A stretch of 64,000 nucleotides of DNA. Origin: Escallonia rubra. Taxonomy: Eukaryota > Streptophyta > Magnoliopsida > Escalloniales > Escalloniaceae. The position numbers were made by a program, and so were the translations under genes. Positions 1 to 9,980 of the stretch are shown here, one piece after another (within the stretch, counting starts at the first letter, position 1; every line of letters starts with the position of its first letter). The notes below the pieces were generated by a model, which was not told where the DNA came from, ran no database searches, and worked only from the letters and a program-made list of their open reading frames with translations. The stretch lies in contig JAVXUO010000938.1 of NCBI GenBank assembly GCA_033065855.1, positions 1 through 64,000 on the forward strand. The letters are read 5' to 3'.

Positions 1-502
1 TTGCCCATCCCCTTACTTTCAGCACAATTTTCTTCTACTCAATTCTTTCAGCACAATTTTCTTCTCCTTCAGACTCGCTTCCATTTTCAGCTGCCTTCAA
101 GCTTCGAGTAACACTTGCTTCAAGCTTCGCTCAAGCAAGGTAAGTTTGCTTCAAGTTTTCTTGATGTTCTAGAAATTTGTCACTGTATTCATCAATTTGT
201 GATTTTATACTCTAGATTTTTTGTGATGTTCTAGACATGATGTTCATCAAAAAGGTATAATTTGTTAACTTTATATTTAATTCATTATAGTTTAATTCGA
301 TTTTTTGGCATGATGAATTCGTCTATTTATCTTACTAATTTAAATTTGTTATGTTCAATAAATTAGTAATTGTTAATTTGGAGACACTTTTGAGATTATG
401 CATACCGTATGTTTGCCATCCTAATTTTTAGGTAATATTTTCAGTTAGAAATGCCATTTGATTGTTAAGCGTAGTCTATTTCTACACAGCTCTTGTTTCA
501 CA

Positions 503-2798
503 ATGTCTGATTTCGTGTCGAGCTCCAACGTCCCCGTAGATGCTAGTGATCCGTATCTAGGACGAACATTTGCTACGTTGGAAGAAGCTGAAGAATGTTT
601 TCGAGCGTATTCATTGAGGGTTGGTTTTGGCATTAGAATAAAGACTTCAAGAACGAGCACCATAACGAGAAAGATATGCTCTCGCTTATACGAGTGCCAT
701 AGGAGCAGAAACCCAGTGCAAAATGAGACACGTGTAGGCAATGATGACAGTGAGGACGAAATAGGATATCCGCGTAGAAGACGGGACTGCTTTGAGCGCA
801 CAAATTGCCAGGTCAAGATGTTCGTAAGCTACAAACCCAAACAAGACCATTGGCTTATTACCAGCCTGGAACTGGCACACAATCACCCGTTAGTAACCCC
901 TTCTAAGGTGAGTGATGCATCAACACAAGAAGATGGGTAAGGTCGCAAGGAGCCTGATTCAGACAATGAGCAATGCGCGACTAGGACCTACCGACATGAT
1001 TAATGTTCTTGCTGAACAGGCTGGGGGAATTCAAAATTTGACCTTTAACACGACAGACGTTCGTAACGCGGTCCGAACCCATAGACGAGCCGCGTATGAC
1101 CTCAATGATGCTCAAGCCACAATGAGCCTATTGAAACGGATGCAGATGGAGGACCCGCAGTTGACCTTCGATTATAAACTTGACGACGAGCATCGAGTTA
1201 GCACAATTTTTTGGGTCGACGGTCGTTCGAGGCTTGCTTATAAGCATTTTGGGGATGTCGTGACGTTCGACACCACATACCGTACCAACAAGTACTCGAT
1301 GCCGTTCGCCCCTTTCACGGGGGTCAATCATCATTATCACTCCATCCTGTTCGGGTTCGCCTTGTTAAGGGACGAGACCGAGAGTTCTTTTGAATGGTTG
1401 TTTAGGACGTGGCTGGAAGCAATGAACTTCAAAGCACCCAAAGTGATCATCACCGATCAAGATTTGGCAATGAAGAAGGCTATTGCGACCGTCTTCCCAG
1501 ACACTCGGCACAACTTGTGCACCTGGCACATAAGCAACAAATACCCGGAACGGCTGCATCACGTGTACGCAAAGTATCAAGACTTTAAACAGGATTTTGA
1601 CAAGTGCGTCCTCAAGTCGTTAACGATTGAGGAATTCGAGGAGAGGTGGGAAAAGCTTGTTCGGGATTACTCATTGCAAGACAACGAGTGGCTCCAGCAC
1701 TTGTACGAGCGCAAAGAGCAATGGATTGGCGTTTACACGAGGAGGTATTTTTCAGCGGGCATGAAAACGACGGGCAGGAGTGAATCCATGAATGCCACGT
1801 TCGATAGTTATGTGGGTACAGCTACCAATTTGAAGACTTTCGTTGCATCCGCACAAAAAGCGGTAGCTTCGTTGTTCGTAAAAGAAAGGGCTGCCGACTT
1901 TGCAACAACGTACAAACAAAGGAGAACGTTGCTCGAGACCCCGCTGGAGATGAACGGTGCCAAAGTCTATACGAAGGAGATCTTCTTGCTATACCAAGTA
2001 GAGCTGCGAAAATCCGGACGATACAGTATAAACAAGGTGGCAGAAATGTCTACGCGTGAGTACAAGGTTTATTCGCTCGTGAATGACCTAGTCCCTGAGA
2101 AGCTGCGCAGAATGTATACGGTGAGCCACGACACATTGACGGACTCGGTGACATGTGTTTGCAAGAAGTTTGAGTTCCATGGCATCCTGTGTAGACACGT
2201 TCTGCGGTTTTTCACCCAGAAGAATATCAGGACAATCCCCGATAAATACGTCTTGCCACGGTGGACAAAAGGTGCAAACAGGTTGCACGGTACCATTTCC
2301 TTTCCGGAGCACCCGTATACTGACTTTGAAGAATCAGAGACGTTGCGGTATAATCATCTGGTGACGATGTTCACCCGTTTGTCCGTAAAAGGTGCTGCTA
2401 CAATGGTCGGTTATAAACATCTCCTCGAGGTAGCTCAGCAACAAGAGCCCATCGTCGACCAGTTGGAAGCAGCTTCAGTCACCAATGCGATTGACACCGA
2501 GCCTACGACGGGGGTATCAGAAGATGACGAGCCGGAGGAGGAAGACGACAATGATATCCGTTTGTTGGATCCAATTATATCGCAAACGAAAGGCCGCAAG
2601 AGATCTACGCGGATGAAAAGCTCTATTGAAACGGCAACTCAACCTAAAAAGCTGCGAAGGTGTGCATTGTGCAACAAAATGACCGACCACGACAAGCGGA
2701 ACCATTACAAGGCACTGGGGATAAGTTCAAGGGGTTTGCAAGACGGGGAAGAAGGTGACGCCGAAGATGAGGACGAACAAGCTGCAGTGGACCTTTAA
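503..2798 (+). CDS. FAR1/FHY3-like MULE transposase, split by a one-base frameshift
   Basis: Likely cuts and moves the element. The first part (503-about 910) encodes a FAR1 DNA-binding domain: FATLEEAEECFRAYSLRVGF, then a Cys/Cys...HNHPL zinc-binding pattern. The second part (ATG at 915, to 2798) encodes the RNase H-like MULE domain with VVTFDTTY and ITDQDLAM supplying the acidic residues, CTWHISNKYPERL, then a SWIM zinc finger (CVCKKFEFHGILCRHVL) and a basic, Cys-containing tail. ATG 503 fits the family N-terminus. The two frames meet near 910-915: the HNHPLVTPSK stretch is in one frame and the following conserved KMGKVARSLIQTMSNARLGP in another. An intron would have to be 55 bp or delete conserved sequence, so a one-base indel is likelier. 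A 5'UTR intron is possible (GT at 140, AG at 444). Domesticated FAR1 genes are related, but the linked transposon features favour an element gene. Confidence 0.85.
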
Positions 2799-2948
2799 TT
2801 TTTTGTACAACTTTATGACATTTGTAATAATATTCGAGGGATAATTTTTCGACCGGGTACTGGAATTTTTTTAAAATGGACCTATGAGAGGCCATCGAAT
2901 CAAATCTAAAGTCTTTATTACGAGATTTTTTTTTATTTTGTAATCCCC

Positions 2949-3178
2949 GTCCGCTATACAATGTAGCGGACATCATTGACTTTGGTCTTTTACGTCCGCT
3001 ATATTGTATAGCGGAGGGGTGGCATCGAAGTAAAACTTTTGGTCTTTGTACGTCCGCTATACAATGTAGCGGACGTTAGAGCAGGCAAACTTTTGGTCTT
3101 CTTTAATGTCCGCTATATAATATAGCGGACGTCATAACTTTTGGTCTTCTTTTATGTCCGCTATACAATGTAGCGGAT
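2949..3178. repeat. Palindrome cluster 1: five GTCCGC-N11-GCGGAC sites
   Basis: Five 23-bp inverted repeats start at 2949, 2993, 3052, 3108 and 3156, just after the transposase stop codon. Outer half-sites are GTCCGC and GCGGAC. Centres vary (TATACAATGTA, TATATTGTATA, TATATAATATA), and 3108-3130 is palindromic over 10-bp arms. The copies at 2993 and 3156 have one changed terminal base. The phrase CTTTTGGTCTT recurs between copies. Every half-site contains a CpG. Function unknown; transposase, B3 or FAR1 binding is inference. Confidence 0.9.
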
Positions 3179-3344
3179 AAGTCTATATGATATATATTAA
3201 TCATATCGGGCAATCGGCTGTTATCAGTCCAATCTGATAACAGTCTCTCTGTCTGGAACATCTAGCCCAGGCCCTCCATCTCCGGCGACCCACAGGTGAT
3301 CCACAACTCCGGCGATAAACCGTCCCCCCTCAACGCCGACCTCG

Positions 3345-3808
3345 ATGGCTTCTGGATCGGAGACCACCTACGATTTTATTGGCAACTTGCACCTGGCAGG
3401 CAAACACTTTTTCAAAGTCATGATGCCGGGGTTTGAGAATGAACTTGTACGCCATCCCTCTATCTCTGTATTTTCGTGTGTTAAATCTTTTGGTTAAAAA
3501 CTAACCTATTTTTTGTGTATTGTGTTTGTTAGGACATACCGGAAGCCTTCACCAATCAATTTACAACAATTCATGACAGTGCAAGATTATATAGCCGCAA
3601 GGGGGCATGGCAGGTTGAAATCAAGCTGAAGCCCGGCCGACCCCAAAAAAAGCAATTCGCAGAGGGTTGGAACGTCTTCGTGCGCCAGCATGGCCTCGAA
3701 CTCGGGGACTTTGTAGTGTTTGAACACCTTGGGTGGTGGGATTTTGAAGTTGTAATCTTTGATCGGAGCACTTGTGAAAAAATTTCTTTCCCCCAATGTG
3801 AACCCTAA
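3345..3808 (+). CDS. Small B3 DNA-binding-domain protein (REM-like), two exons
   Basis: Exon 1 is 3345-3446 (34 codons from ATG) and exon 2 is 3533-3808 (91 codons plus stop). The 86-bp intron has GT at 3447 and AG at 3531-3532, joining in phase 0 to give 125 aa. The product is almost entirely one B3 domain: GKHFFKVMMPGFENEL, then DIPEAFTNQF, a central AWQVEIK strand, GWNVFVRQHGLELGDFVVF, and FEVVIFDRSTCEK at the end. This matches the usual order of a REM-type B3 fold. B3 domains are plant-specific sequence-specific DNA binders, so a nuclear role is expected. It lies between the transposase and the Ulp1 gene, directly between two clusters of inverted-repeat sites, and shares the transposase orientation. 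No frameshift or stop is seen. It could be a captured host gene or an element regulator. Confidence 0.85.
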
Positions 3809-3881
3809 TTTATGATTAATAAAATAATTTGAGTTCTTGTTGATTGTGTTTCGAAATTTTTCCTCGCTTAATTGTGTCGTT

Positions 3882-3977
3882 TGAAATAGCCTCGATATAT
3901 TGAGATACCCTCGATAGTGAATGGTAGGTTGAAATAGCCTCGATATATTGAGATACACTCGATAGTGAATGGTAGGT
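3882..3977. repeat. 48-bp tandem duplication
   Basis: Two nearly identical 48-bp units start at 3882 and 3930, each beginning TTGAAATAGCCTCGATATAT. They sit between the B3 gene and the second palindrome cluster. Confidence 0.85.
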
Positions 3978-3995
3978 TAATTGCAGGGATTTTAC

Positions 3996-4706
3996 GTCCG
4001 CGATACAATGTAGCGGACGGCGCAGCAGAAACTTTTGGTATCAACACTTAGAAAAATTTGGTCTTCATTTTACGTCCGCGATACAATATAGCGGACGGCG
4101 CAGCAGAAACTTTTGGTCTTCATTTTACGTCCGCGATACAATGTAGCGGACGGCGCAGCAGAAACTTTTGGTATCAACACTTAGAAAAATTTGGTCTTCA
4201 TTTGACGTCCGCGATACAATGTAGCGGACGGCGCAGCAGAAACTTTTGGTCTTCATTTTACGTCCGCGATACAATGTAGCGGACGGCGCAGCAGAAACTT
4301 TTGGTCTTCATTTTACGTCCGCGATACAATGTAGCGGACGGCGCAGCAGAAACTTTTGGTATCAACACTTAGAAAAATTTGGTCTTCATTTTACGTCCGC
4401 GATACAATATAGCGGACGGCGCAGCAGAAACTTTTGGTCTTCATTTTACGTCCGCGATACAATGTAGCGGACGGCGCAGCAGAAACTTTTGGTATCAACA
4501 CTTGGAAAAACTTGGGCTTCATTTGACGTCCGCGATACAATGTAGCGGACGGCGCAGCAGAAACTTTTGGTATCAACACTTAGAAAAATTTGGTCTTCAT
4601 TTTACGTCCGCGATACAATGTAGCGGACGGCGCAGCAGAAACTTTTGGTATCAACACTTAGAAAAATTTGGTCTTCATTTTACGTCCGCGATACAATGTA
4701 GCGGAC
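3996..4706. repeat. Palindrome cluster 2: eleven sites in a 55/78-bp tandem array
   Basis: Eleven GTCCGC-N11-GCGGAC copies start at 3996, 4074, 4129, 4207, 4262, 4317, 4395, 4450, 4528, 4606 and 4684. Spacings are only 78 or 55 bp; the longer unit carries an extra 23-bp module starting TATCAACACTTAG. The left half-site is followed by GATACAA instead of the TATACAA of cluster 1. Each copy is followed by GGCGCAGCAGAAACTTTTGG. Peptides read through this stretch are repeat artefacts. Confidence 0.95.
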
Positions 4707-4906
4707 GGCGCAGCAGAGAAACTTCCAAAATTTTTGCACCATTTCGTTTTCCACATTTCAATCATTCCCAATGAGGCCAAAAAACCAACAACGTTCATCA
4801 GAAAAATAACACAAATCAAATCACACCAACGACAACAGAAATCAACACAAATCAAATCACACCAATGGCGTACGGTTTATGTAAAAAATACTGTTATGAT
4901 ACAATT

Positions 4907-7900
4907 TCAATTGGTGGCCGCATGTTGGGCCGGATTCTCGTCATTAGCCGGATTTTCTATAAACCTAACCGCTCTAGGCCGGCCTTTCATAATTTGCCAA
5001 GCCATTCTATATCTATAGCCTTCAACTTCTACTTGGCTCCAGACGGCCGCCTTGAGGCTCTCAGAGCGACAAATGAAATCCATGTACATGCAAAGGAAGA
5101 CGCCGCAGTCCGAAGTGTTACGTTGCTTGGGCCTCCTCTTCTTCAATCGCCTATTGAGATTTGGCCGCGCCGGTACGGGGACATCACGGACACGATTGAC
5201 CATTGCACAAAAAATATTCTGCGAGAAACAGAAAATGGCGTAAGACACGAGTTAAAATTTATGGCAAGATAGAATCAGAGAATTATACAGCGATCGTAAT
5301 ATTACCAACGCGTCCAATTGGGCTTTGTACATGTGCAGCACAGGCATCTGATGAGTATCGTCGTGGAGACTGTCGATCACCGATACGACTTTAGTTGTTG
5401 GGGAGTAGCAAACCAAGTACCAGTGGCTGTGCCCTAGAAATGGGATTAGAAACACATCGGCAACACTTGCGCTCACCGGACTATCCCTATTAAGATACGC
5501 TCGTAGGTTAAAGGACGGGCTCCACTGGGCCAACTTTTTCTTCCCCCTATTTTCGACCCACTCATGCCATTCAGACACTAGCATCTGATGAAAAAAGGCA
5601 TCGAACAGAAAAACGGCCGGATAGCTCGGCTGCTGCCGACACCTTTCCCTCAGAATCTCCACGTAGGTGGAGACGACACCGGTGTCTAACCAACTCCCCG
5701 GAGCCAGCGAGGCCAGTTCTCCCCACGAGCAACTGTAATCCATGCCCTCCGGATGATCCACACTATACAACGCTTGGTCATGCGGGACGCCGCTAAAATA
5801 ACGCTCTCTGATTATCTGGCATTTCTGCGGCTTTAGGGGCTTCAACGGATGCCCTTTGCGATATTGCCCTCGGGGGTCGACCAGGGGGTATTGCACTCCT
5901 TCGGGGGGGTCGACGGGGGGATATTGCACTCCTTCGGGGGGGTCGACGGGGGGATATTGCACTCCTTCAGGGGGGTCAACGGGGGGGGGGGGGTATTGCC
6001 CGCCTTCGGCAATAGATGGTCCTGCCCACGGGACAATGGGCAGACTGATGTTTCCGAAAATCCAGTCTTGCGTGACTTGACTCTGGGAGAGGGGTTGGGA
6101 TTCCGAATCCAATCGTAAAGAGAAGGAGGGCGCACTGTAATAATCCCACGGCGCTTGAGCCTGGCCCATGGTGCTTGGCGGTCCCCAATCACCAGCCATC
6201 TCTGGTACAGAGGGAAAACCATATCCCTGGCTCACTCCCGAAGTCTGTCCCGAGGGATCGGTGCATCCCTCGGGAACAAACGGCCGCTGCCACCCCGGAT
6301 AACCCATTCCCGGGTTTGGCTGTCCCGATGCTTGCCGCAAAAAATTCCCGCAGCCAACCGCCAACGCTTCAGCCTGTTGGCGAAGCTCCTCGCCCATGGC
6401 ATCCACCAAATCCTTCCGCTCGCTCAACTTCTGGAAGAAGGCGAACGAGGCATTAACCTACATCCAGAGAGATAATAAATAAGTAACTTCGTACACACTT
6501 AGAATGATCAAGTTCAATTAGAAGCACTGGTTGGGCAACTTACCAGATTGTATGCCATGTGCTCATCGATCTGACCCCTAGGGTGGTACTTCTCCCCGCG
6601 TTCAAACCTTACTGGAGCTACTCTCCTCCGGGTGATGCGGTAGTACCACTCGTTGTACTGTTCGATACTGATGACGGGGTCAGGCTCCGACACAATGGCC
6701 GCCGGCGTGTCCTGCCAAGAATTCCAGACCTCAATTTCACGCGTGCACAACTCGTGCGCATTCGCCCTGCCAAACAGTCCGACACCCGGTGGGTTCCTGT
6801 TAAGCCTCATATCTGGCGCGCCGGCTGGCAACCCCTGCAGGCAGTCAAAATGGCGCATAGCGCGATCCGGCAGCTGCCACTCTGCGACCTCGAAGTGGAT
6901 CAGGGGTGTGCGTTGCAACCCGGAGAGCGTGAAGACGAACGACTCTCCCACCCGTCGCGCCAAACGTTTGTACGGTGCCCATCGCATCTGGCCAGGAGAT
7001 AACGAGTCGAGCTCCCCCCGATAGTATGAAATGTTGTGATGGGGATCGTCTCTCCTCTCGTAGTGGGTTTCCTTCCGGCTGTACTCCCAGGCGCACAACC
7101 GAGGCCACACATTATCTGTTCCGTCCCTACGCCTGGGTGCGCCGGTAGCAAGGTGTTCATAAGACCACACCTGAGAGCAAAGACATTAAAAAAACTATCG
7201 TCAACATTTATTGTCCATTCAACAAAAAAATAATAATTACAGAGAGCACGTAATGAAGAATTGTATGATATACCTGCAATAGCGAGAGACATGCACATAT
7301 CGCTTTGGAGTCGGGCCTCGTTGCCTTGTGCAATGCTCGGTACAGGTATGCAAGAGTTGCTGCACCCCAGGCATAATCCCCAACCTCAGCCAGGTTACGC
7401 AAAAACGGTATATATTTGACGCTGACCGTGTTCTTCGACGTCGTTGGGAATAATATTGCCCCCATCACCCACAAGAGGAAGGCTTGTGTGTACAGCACAA
7501 GGTCATGGCCCGTATAGTTTTCCGGCAAAACCCCGTAGGTATCTACCAACCACTTCAACTTGATACCACCACTGCTAAATCCATCCTGGGGTACCGAAGT
7601 AAAGAAGTCCCTAGCGGTCCTCTTATTCGTTGCTTCGGACGGATGAGCTATTACCGGCCGCCCCGTCACCGGTAACCCTAAGATGAACCCTACATCTTCT
7701 AGGGTAATTGTCATCTCTCCGAGAGGGAAGTGAAACGTATTCGTTTCACTTCTCCACCTTCAACAAGGGCACCTATTAAGTGCCGGTCAAGTTGTTGAAA
7801 GATCTGCCCATGCGTGAAAATCCCAAACCCAATCCCACGCAGTAATCTTTTCTGGGTTCTGTTCAATTTCCAGGCGTTGAAATTATCGCTTACTTCTACC

Positions 7901-8110
7901 GTGTTGACAAGTGCTCTTTCCTACGAATTAATAAATATTATTTAAGCAAAATAAACACTATACAACGTACACAACTAAAAAACGTAAGCAAAATAAACGA
8001 TATAAACGATAAAATAAGTATCTTACTCCACCATCCCATATGAGCGTACTGATATGGGATGCTTGGTCGTATAATACGGACGAATCTTCTGGTCCAGGGT
8101 TGAAATCCAT
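4907..8110 (-). CDS. Plant mobile domain - Ulp1 (C48) protease fusion, five exons, one frameshift
   Basis: Exons (minus): 8110-8027, 7920-7274, 7170-6544, 6457-5306, 5218-4907. All junctions are phase 0 with GT/AG ends; about 940 aa if one missing base in exon 2 is allowed for. Exons 1-3 encode a plant mobile domain (PF10536-like): GPEDSSVLY, then ALVE, TFHFPLGEMTITLEDVGFIL and LLQVWSYEHLATG. Exon 4 has a proline-rich linker with 11-residue repeats. Exons 4-5 encode a Ulp1/SENP-type cysteine protease with the full set of expected residues: His about 798 (SHWYLV), Asp about 815 (VIDSL), Gln about 869 (PKQRNTSDCG) and Cys about 875. Such proteases remove SUMO or related modifiers; the substrate here is unknown. 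One base is missing near 7755-7762 between ALVE and RW, ending the frame soon after; downstream use of the Met at 7714 is possible. Confidence 0.85.
5870..5998 (-). repeat. In-frame 33-bp coding repeat in the PMD-Ulp1 linker
   Basis: About four units of 33 bp encode the 11-residue repeat VDPPEGVQYPP in the linker between the mobile domain and the protease. Because the unit is a multiple of three, copy-number change keeps the frame. A run of G at about 5984-5995 at one end is a likely slippage site. Confidence 0.85.
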
Positions 8111-8407
8111 TTTTTGCAACTGAAATAATGGAAAGAGGGCAAGGTTGGAAGCGTAAACATTCCCAAACATACAACGCTAGCATATTCAGCGCTAGCATGT
8201 GATCAGATAATACGCAATACACATATATAATATATATGTATATACATTGACAAACGCTAGCATAGTGCCTATCTACTTGCCAACGCCGCAAGATGAACTC
8301 TAGATTATGAACAAAGTAAGGATTAGTTTGTGAACTTACGTGATTGATGAGACGATTAAATGATTTCTTGCAAAGAAATTGCGCCGATCTACTTGCCAAC
8401 GCCGCTG

Positions 8408-8479
8408 GTTTGATCGTGAGAAGAAGGAATAGTTTGATTGTGAGAAGAAGGAATAGTTTGATTGTGAGAAGAAGGAATG
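8408..8479. repeat. 24-bp tandem repeat, three units
   Basis: Three head-to-tail 24-bp units begin at 8408, 8432 and 8456, each GTTTGATYGTGAGAAGAAGG followed by AAT. The array is in the upstream region of the PMD-Ulp1 gene. Confidence 0.85.
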
Positions 8480-8514
8480 AATAGAAGTTTAGAAGGATTC
8501 GAATGCTTGCCAAC

Positions 8515-8747
8515 GTCCGCTACACTGTGTTGCGGACGCTGGGATAACGACAAAGTAACAGACGTGCATCGACTGATGTGACAACTGTCAGGGGGAAGTG
8601 GGTGGTTTGACGGAAACAGTCGTCCGCTAGACAGTGTAGCGGACTACTTTTTGTTGGCCCAAGAATGTCGTCCGCTAGACTGTGTAGCGGACGGGGGAGC
8701 GAGGGCAAGATGGTAAAAAGATCCGTCCGCGAGACTGTGTAGCGAAC
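8515..8747. repeat. Palindrome cluster 3: four subterminal sites
   Basis: Four copies start at 8515, 8622, 8670 and 8725, about 115-350 bp from the right end. Their centres differ from clusters 1 and 2 (TAGACAGTGTA, TAGACTGTGTA, GAGACTGTGTA), but the GTCCGC...GCGGAC frame and the 23-bp length are kept. The last copy has GCGAAC on the right. Being both upstream of the minus-strand gene and next to the terminus, they could serve transcription or transposition. Confidence 0.9.
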
Positions 8748-8772
8748 GACTGACAGCGCCGCAAAAAAAAGT

Positions 8773-8812
8773 GATCTGGACCGTCCATCCCTTCGGGATG
8801 GACGGCCAGATC
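8773..8812. other. 40-bp near-perfect hairpin close to the MULE right end
   Basis: Arms are GATCTGG-a-CCGTCCATCCC and GGGATGGACGG-CCAGATC around a TTC loop. There is one unpaired A and no other mismatch across 18 bp of stem. It is 50 bp inside the proposed terminus. Confidence 0.9.
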
Positions 8813-8862
8813 GCGCTGGCAAGATATCCTATTTTGCCTACGCTGTCAAGGGATCAGCTCCC

Positions 8863-8871
8863 ATATATATA

Positions 8872-8916
<45 letters not shown>

Positions 8917-9980
8917 GGGTAATAAATTTTTCATACTTTGAATCTTTGGCTAGCAATTCAGAAATGATTTATTTGTTATGGTTTAGTTAAAATAGTTGCA
9001 CTAGTTGAGTTTACTTGTGCTTTTACTGAAGTCTATGACTTTTTTATTTCTAAATATTATATGACGTGCAAAGTACGCGATCTGCCGATAATATTATTAT
9101 TGCTTAAAGTCTTTCTTAAGCCAAAATTTGAAGAATTATATTGAGTCGAGCCTAATCTACAACTTTATTGGATTAGTTTGCTCATTTGGGAAAGAATATG
9201 TTTGGTAAATAAAGATTCTGAGTATGTATTTTGAGGATTGGACGTGATCTCAAACACAAGCAATGAGGCCAAGTTATAGTGGGAATCAATTAATGTCTTG
9301 GAATATATAGGCCTGTGATTTGGAATAAAGCTAGCATGAGTAGACACTTGCGAGCAATCAATTCAACAAGCATACATTAGCGTTTTTAAGTTTGCTCCTC
9401 AAATTAAGCATTTGAGCATTTTAAGGCAGCAAATACTATTTAATGTACACAAATTGTGAAAAATATTATATGACCTATGGTACTTGCGGTCCAAATATGT
9501 AACTTAAAAGTCGACAAGACTAAGAGTGATTTATAGCCTGTTTCGAATTAATTCTCAAAAGCAAATTTTGGATTAACTCCTACTCAATCTTCAAAATCAG
9601 CTTTAAACTATTTTTAGCAAAAATAGCTTCAAATTTATGAATATTGTTTGCATAAAGTGTACTAAAATTTGTTTCAATGTGCCAAAACGACTAAGAAGTT
9701 TTAGTGTTTCGACAAAATATGCTAAATGTCTTTGTAATAAATAGAATCACTTTGGTGCATCACTTGCTAAAGCCTGTTCATTGAAAAATGATTAATCCAT
9801 TATTCTTGTTTTATTGGATTAAGATTTGAGCAGTTTTTTGGCTTTTAAAAGCTGATTTAAGCAGTTTTATATCTTTACCACCTGATCTAAGCAGTTTTGC
9901 ATCTTTGCCATCTGATCACATTTGACTATCTATCTGAAACAAGCTTGTGCAGTAATCAAAGTAATTAAAAAGGGTGGAAC
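8863..9980. other. AT-rich intergenic DNA with GT microsatellite and repeat remnant
   Basis: No gene is seen. A (GT)n microsatellite occupies about 8874-8913 directly beside the MULE end. 9537-9930 is related to sequence at 43735-44165 and 63870-64000 (shared phrases such as TTTTTAGCAAAA and GATTTAAGCAG/GATTTAATTAG), so it is a dispersed repeat of unidentified class. Confidence 0.6.

Larger units (their letters stand above)
1..8862. mobile_element. Composite Mutator-like element (MULE), right end at 8862, left end outside window
   Basis: This block holds a FAR1/MULE-type transposase (+), a B3-domain gene (+) and a plant-mobile-domain/Ulp1 gene (-), with three clusters of the palindrome GTCCGC-N11-GCGGAC between and beside them. 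The right terminus is read as GGATCAGCTCCC (8851-8862), because the same 12 bases end a 135-bp element at 46288-46422 that shares the palindromes and has a perfect 9-bp target duplication. The bases after 8862 (atatatata) could be the target copy, but the left end is not in the window, so this cannot be confirmed. MULEs carrying Ulp1-like genes are known in plants (KAONASHI and VANDAL types). I know of no described element combining this transposase type, a B3 gene and a PMD-Ulp1 gene. Confidence 0.8.

Noticed and set aside
908..962. A 55-bp intron joining the two transposase frames
   Set aside because: In frame with GT/AG, but shorter than usual plant introns and it would delete conserved FAR1-type sequence.
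3996..4706. CRISPR-like array of palindromic repeats
   Set aside because: Inter-repeat sequence is itself repeated, there are no unique spacers or cas genes, and the genome is a plant.
4058..4774. Open frames repeating SAIQCSGRRSRNFW
   Set aside because: Produced by reading the tandem palindrome array; no independent evidence of coding.
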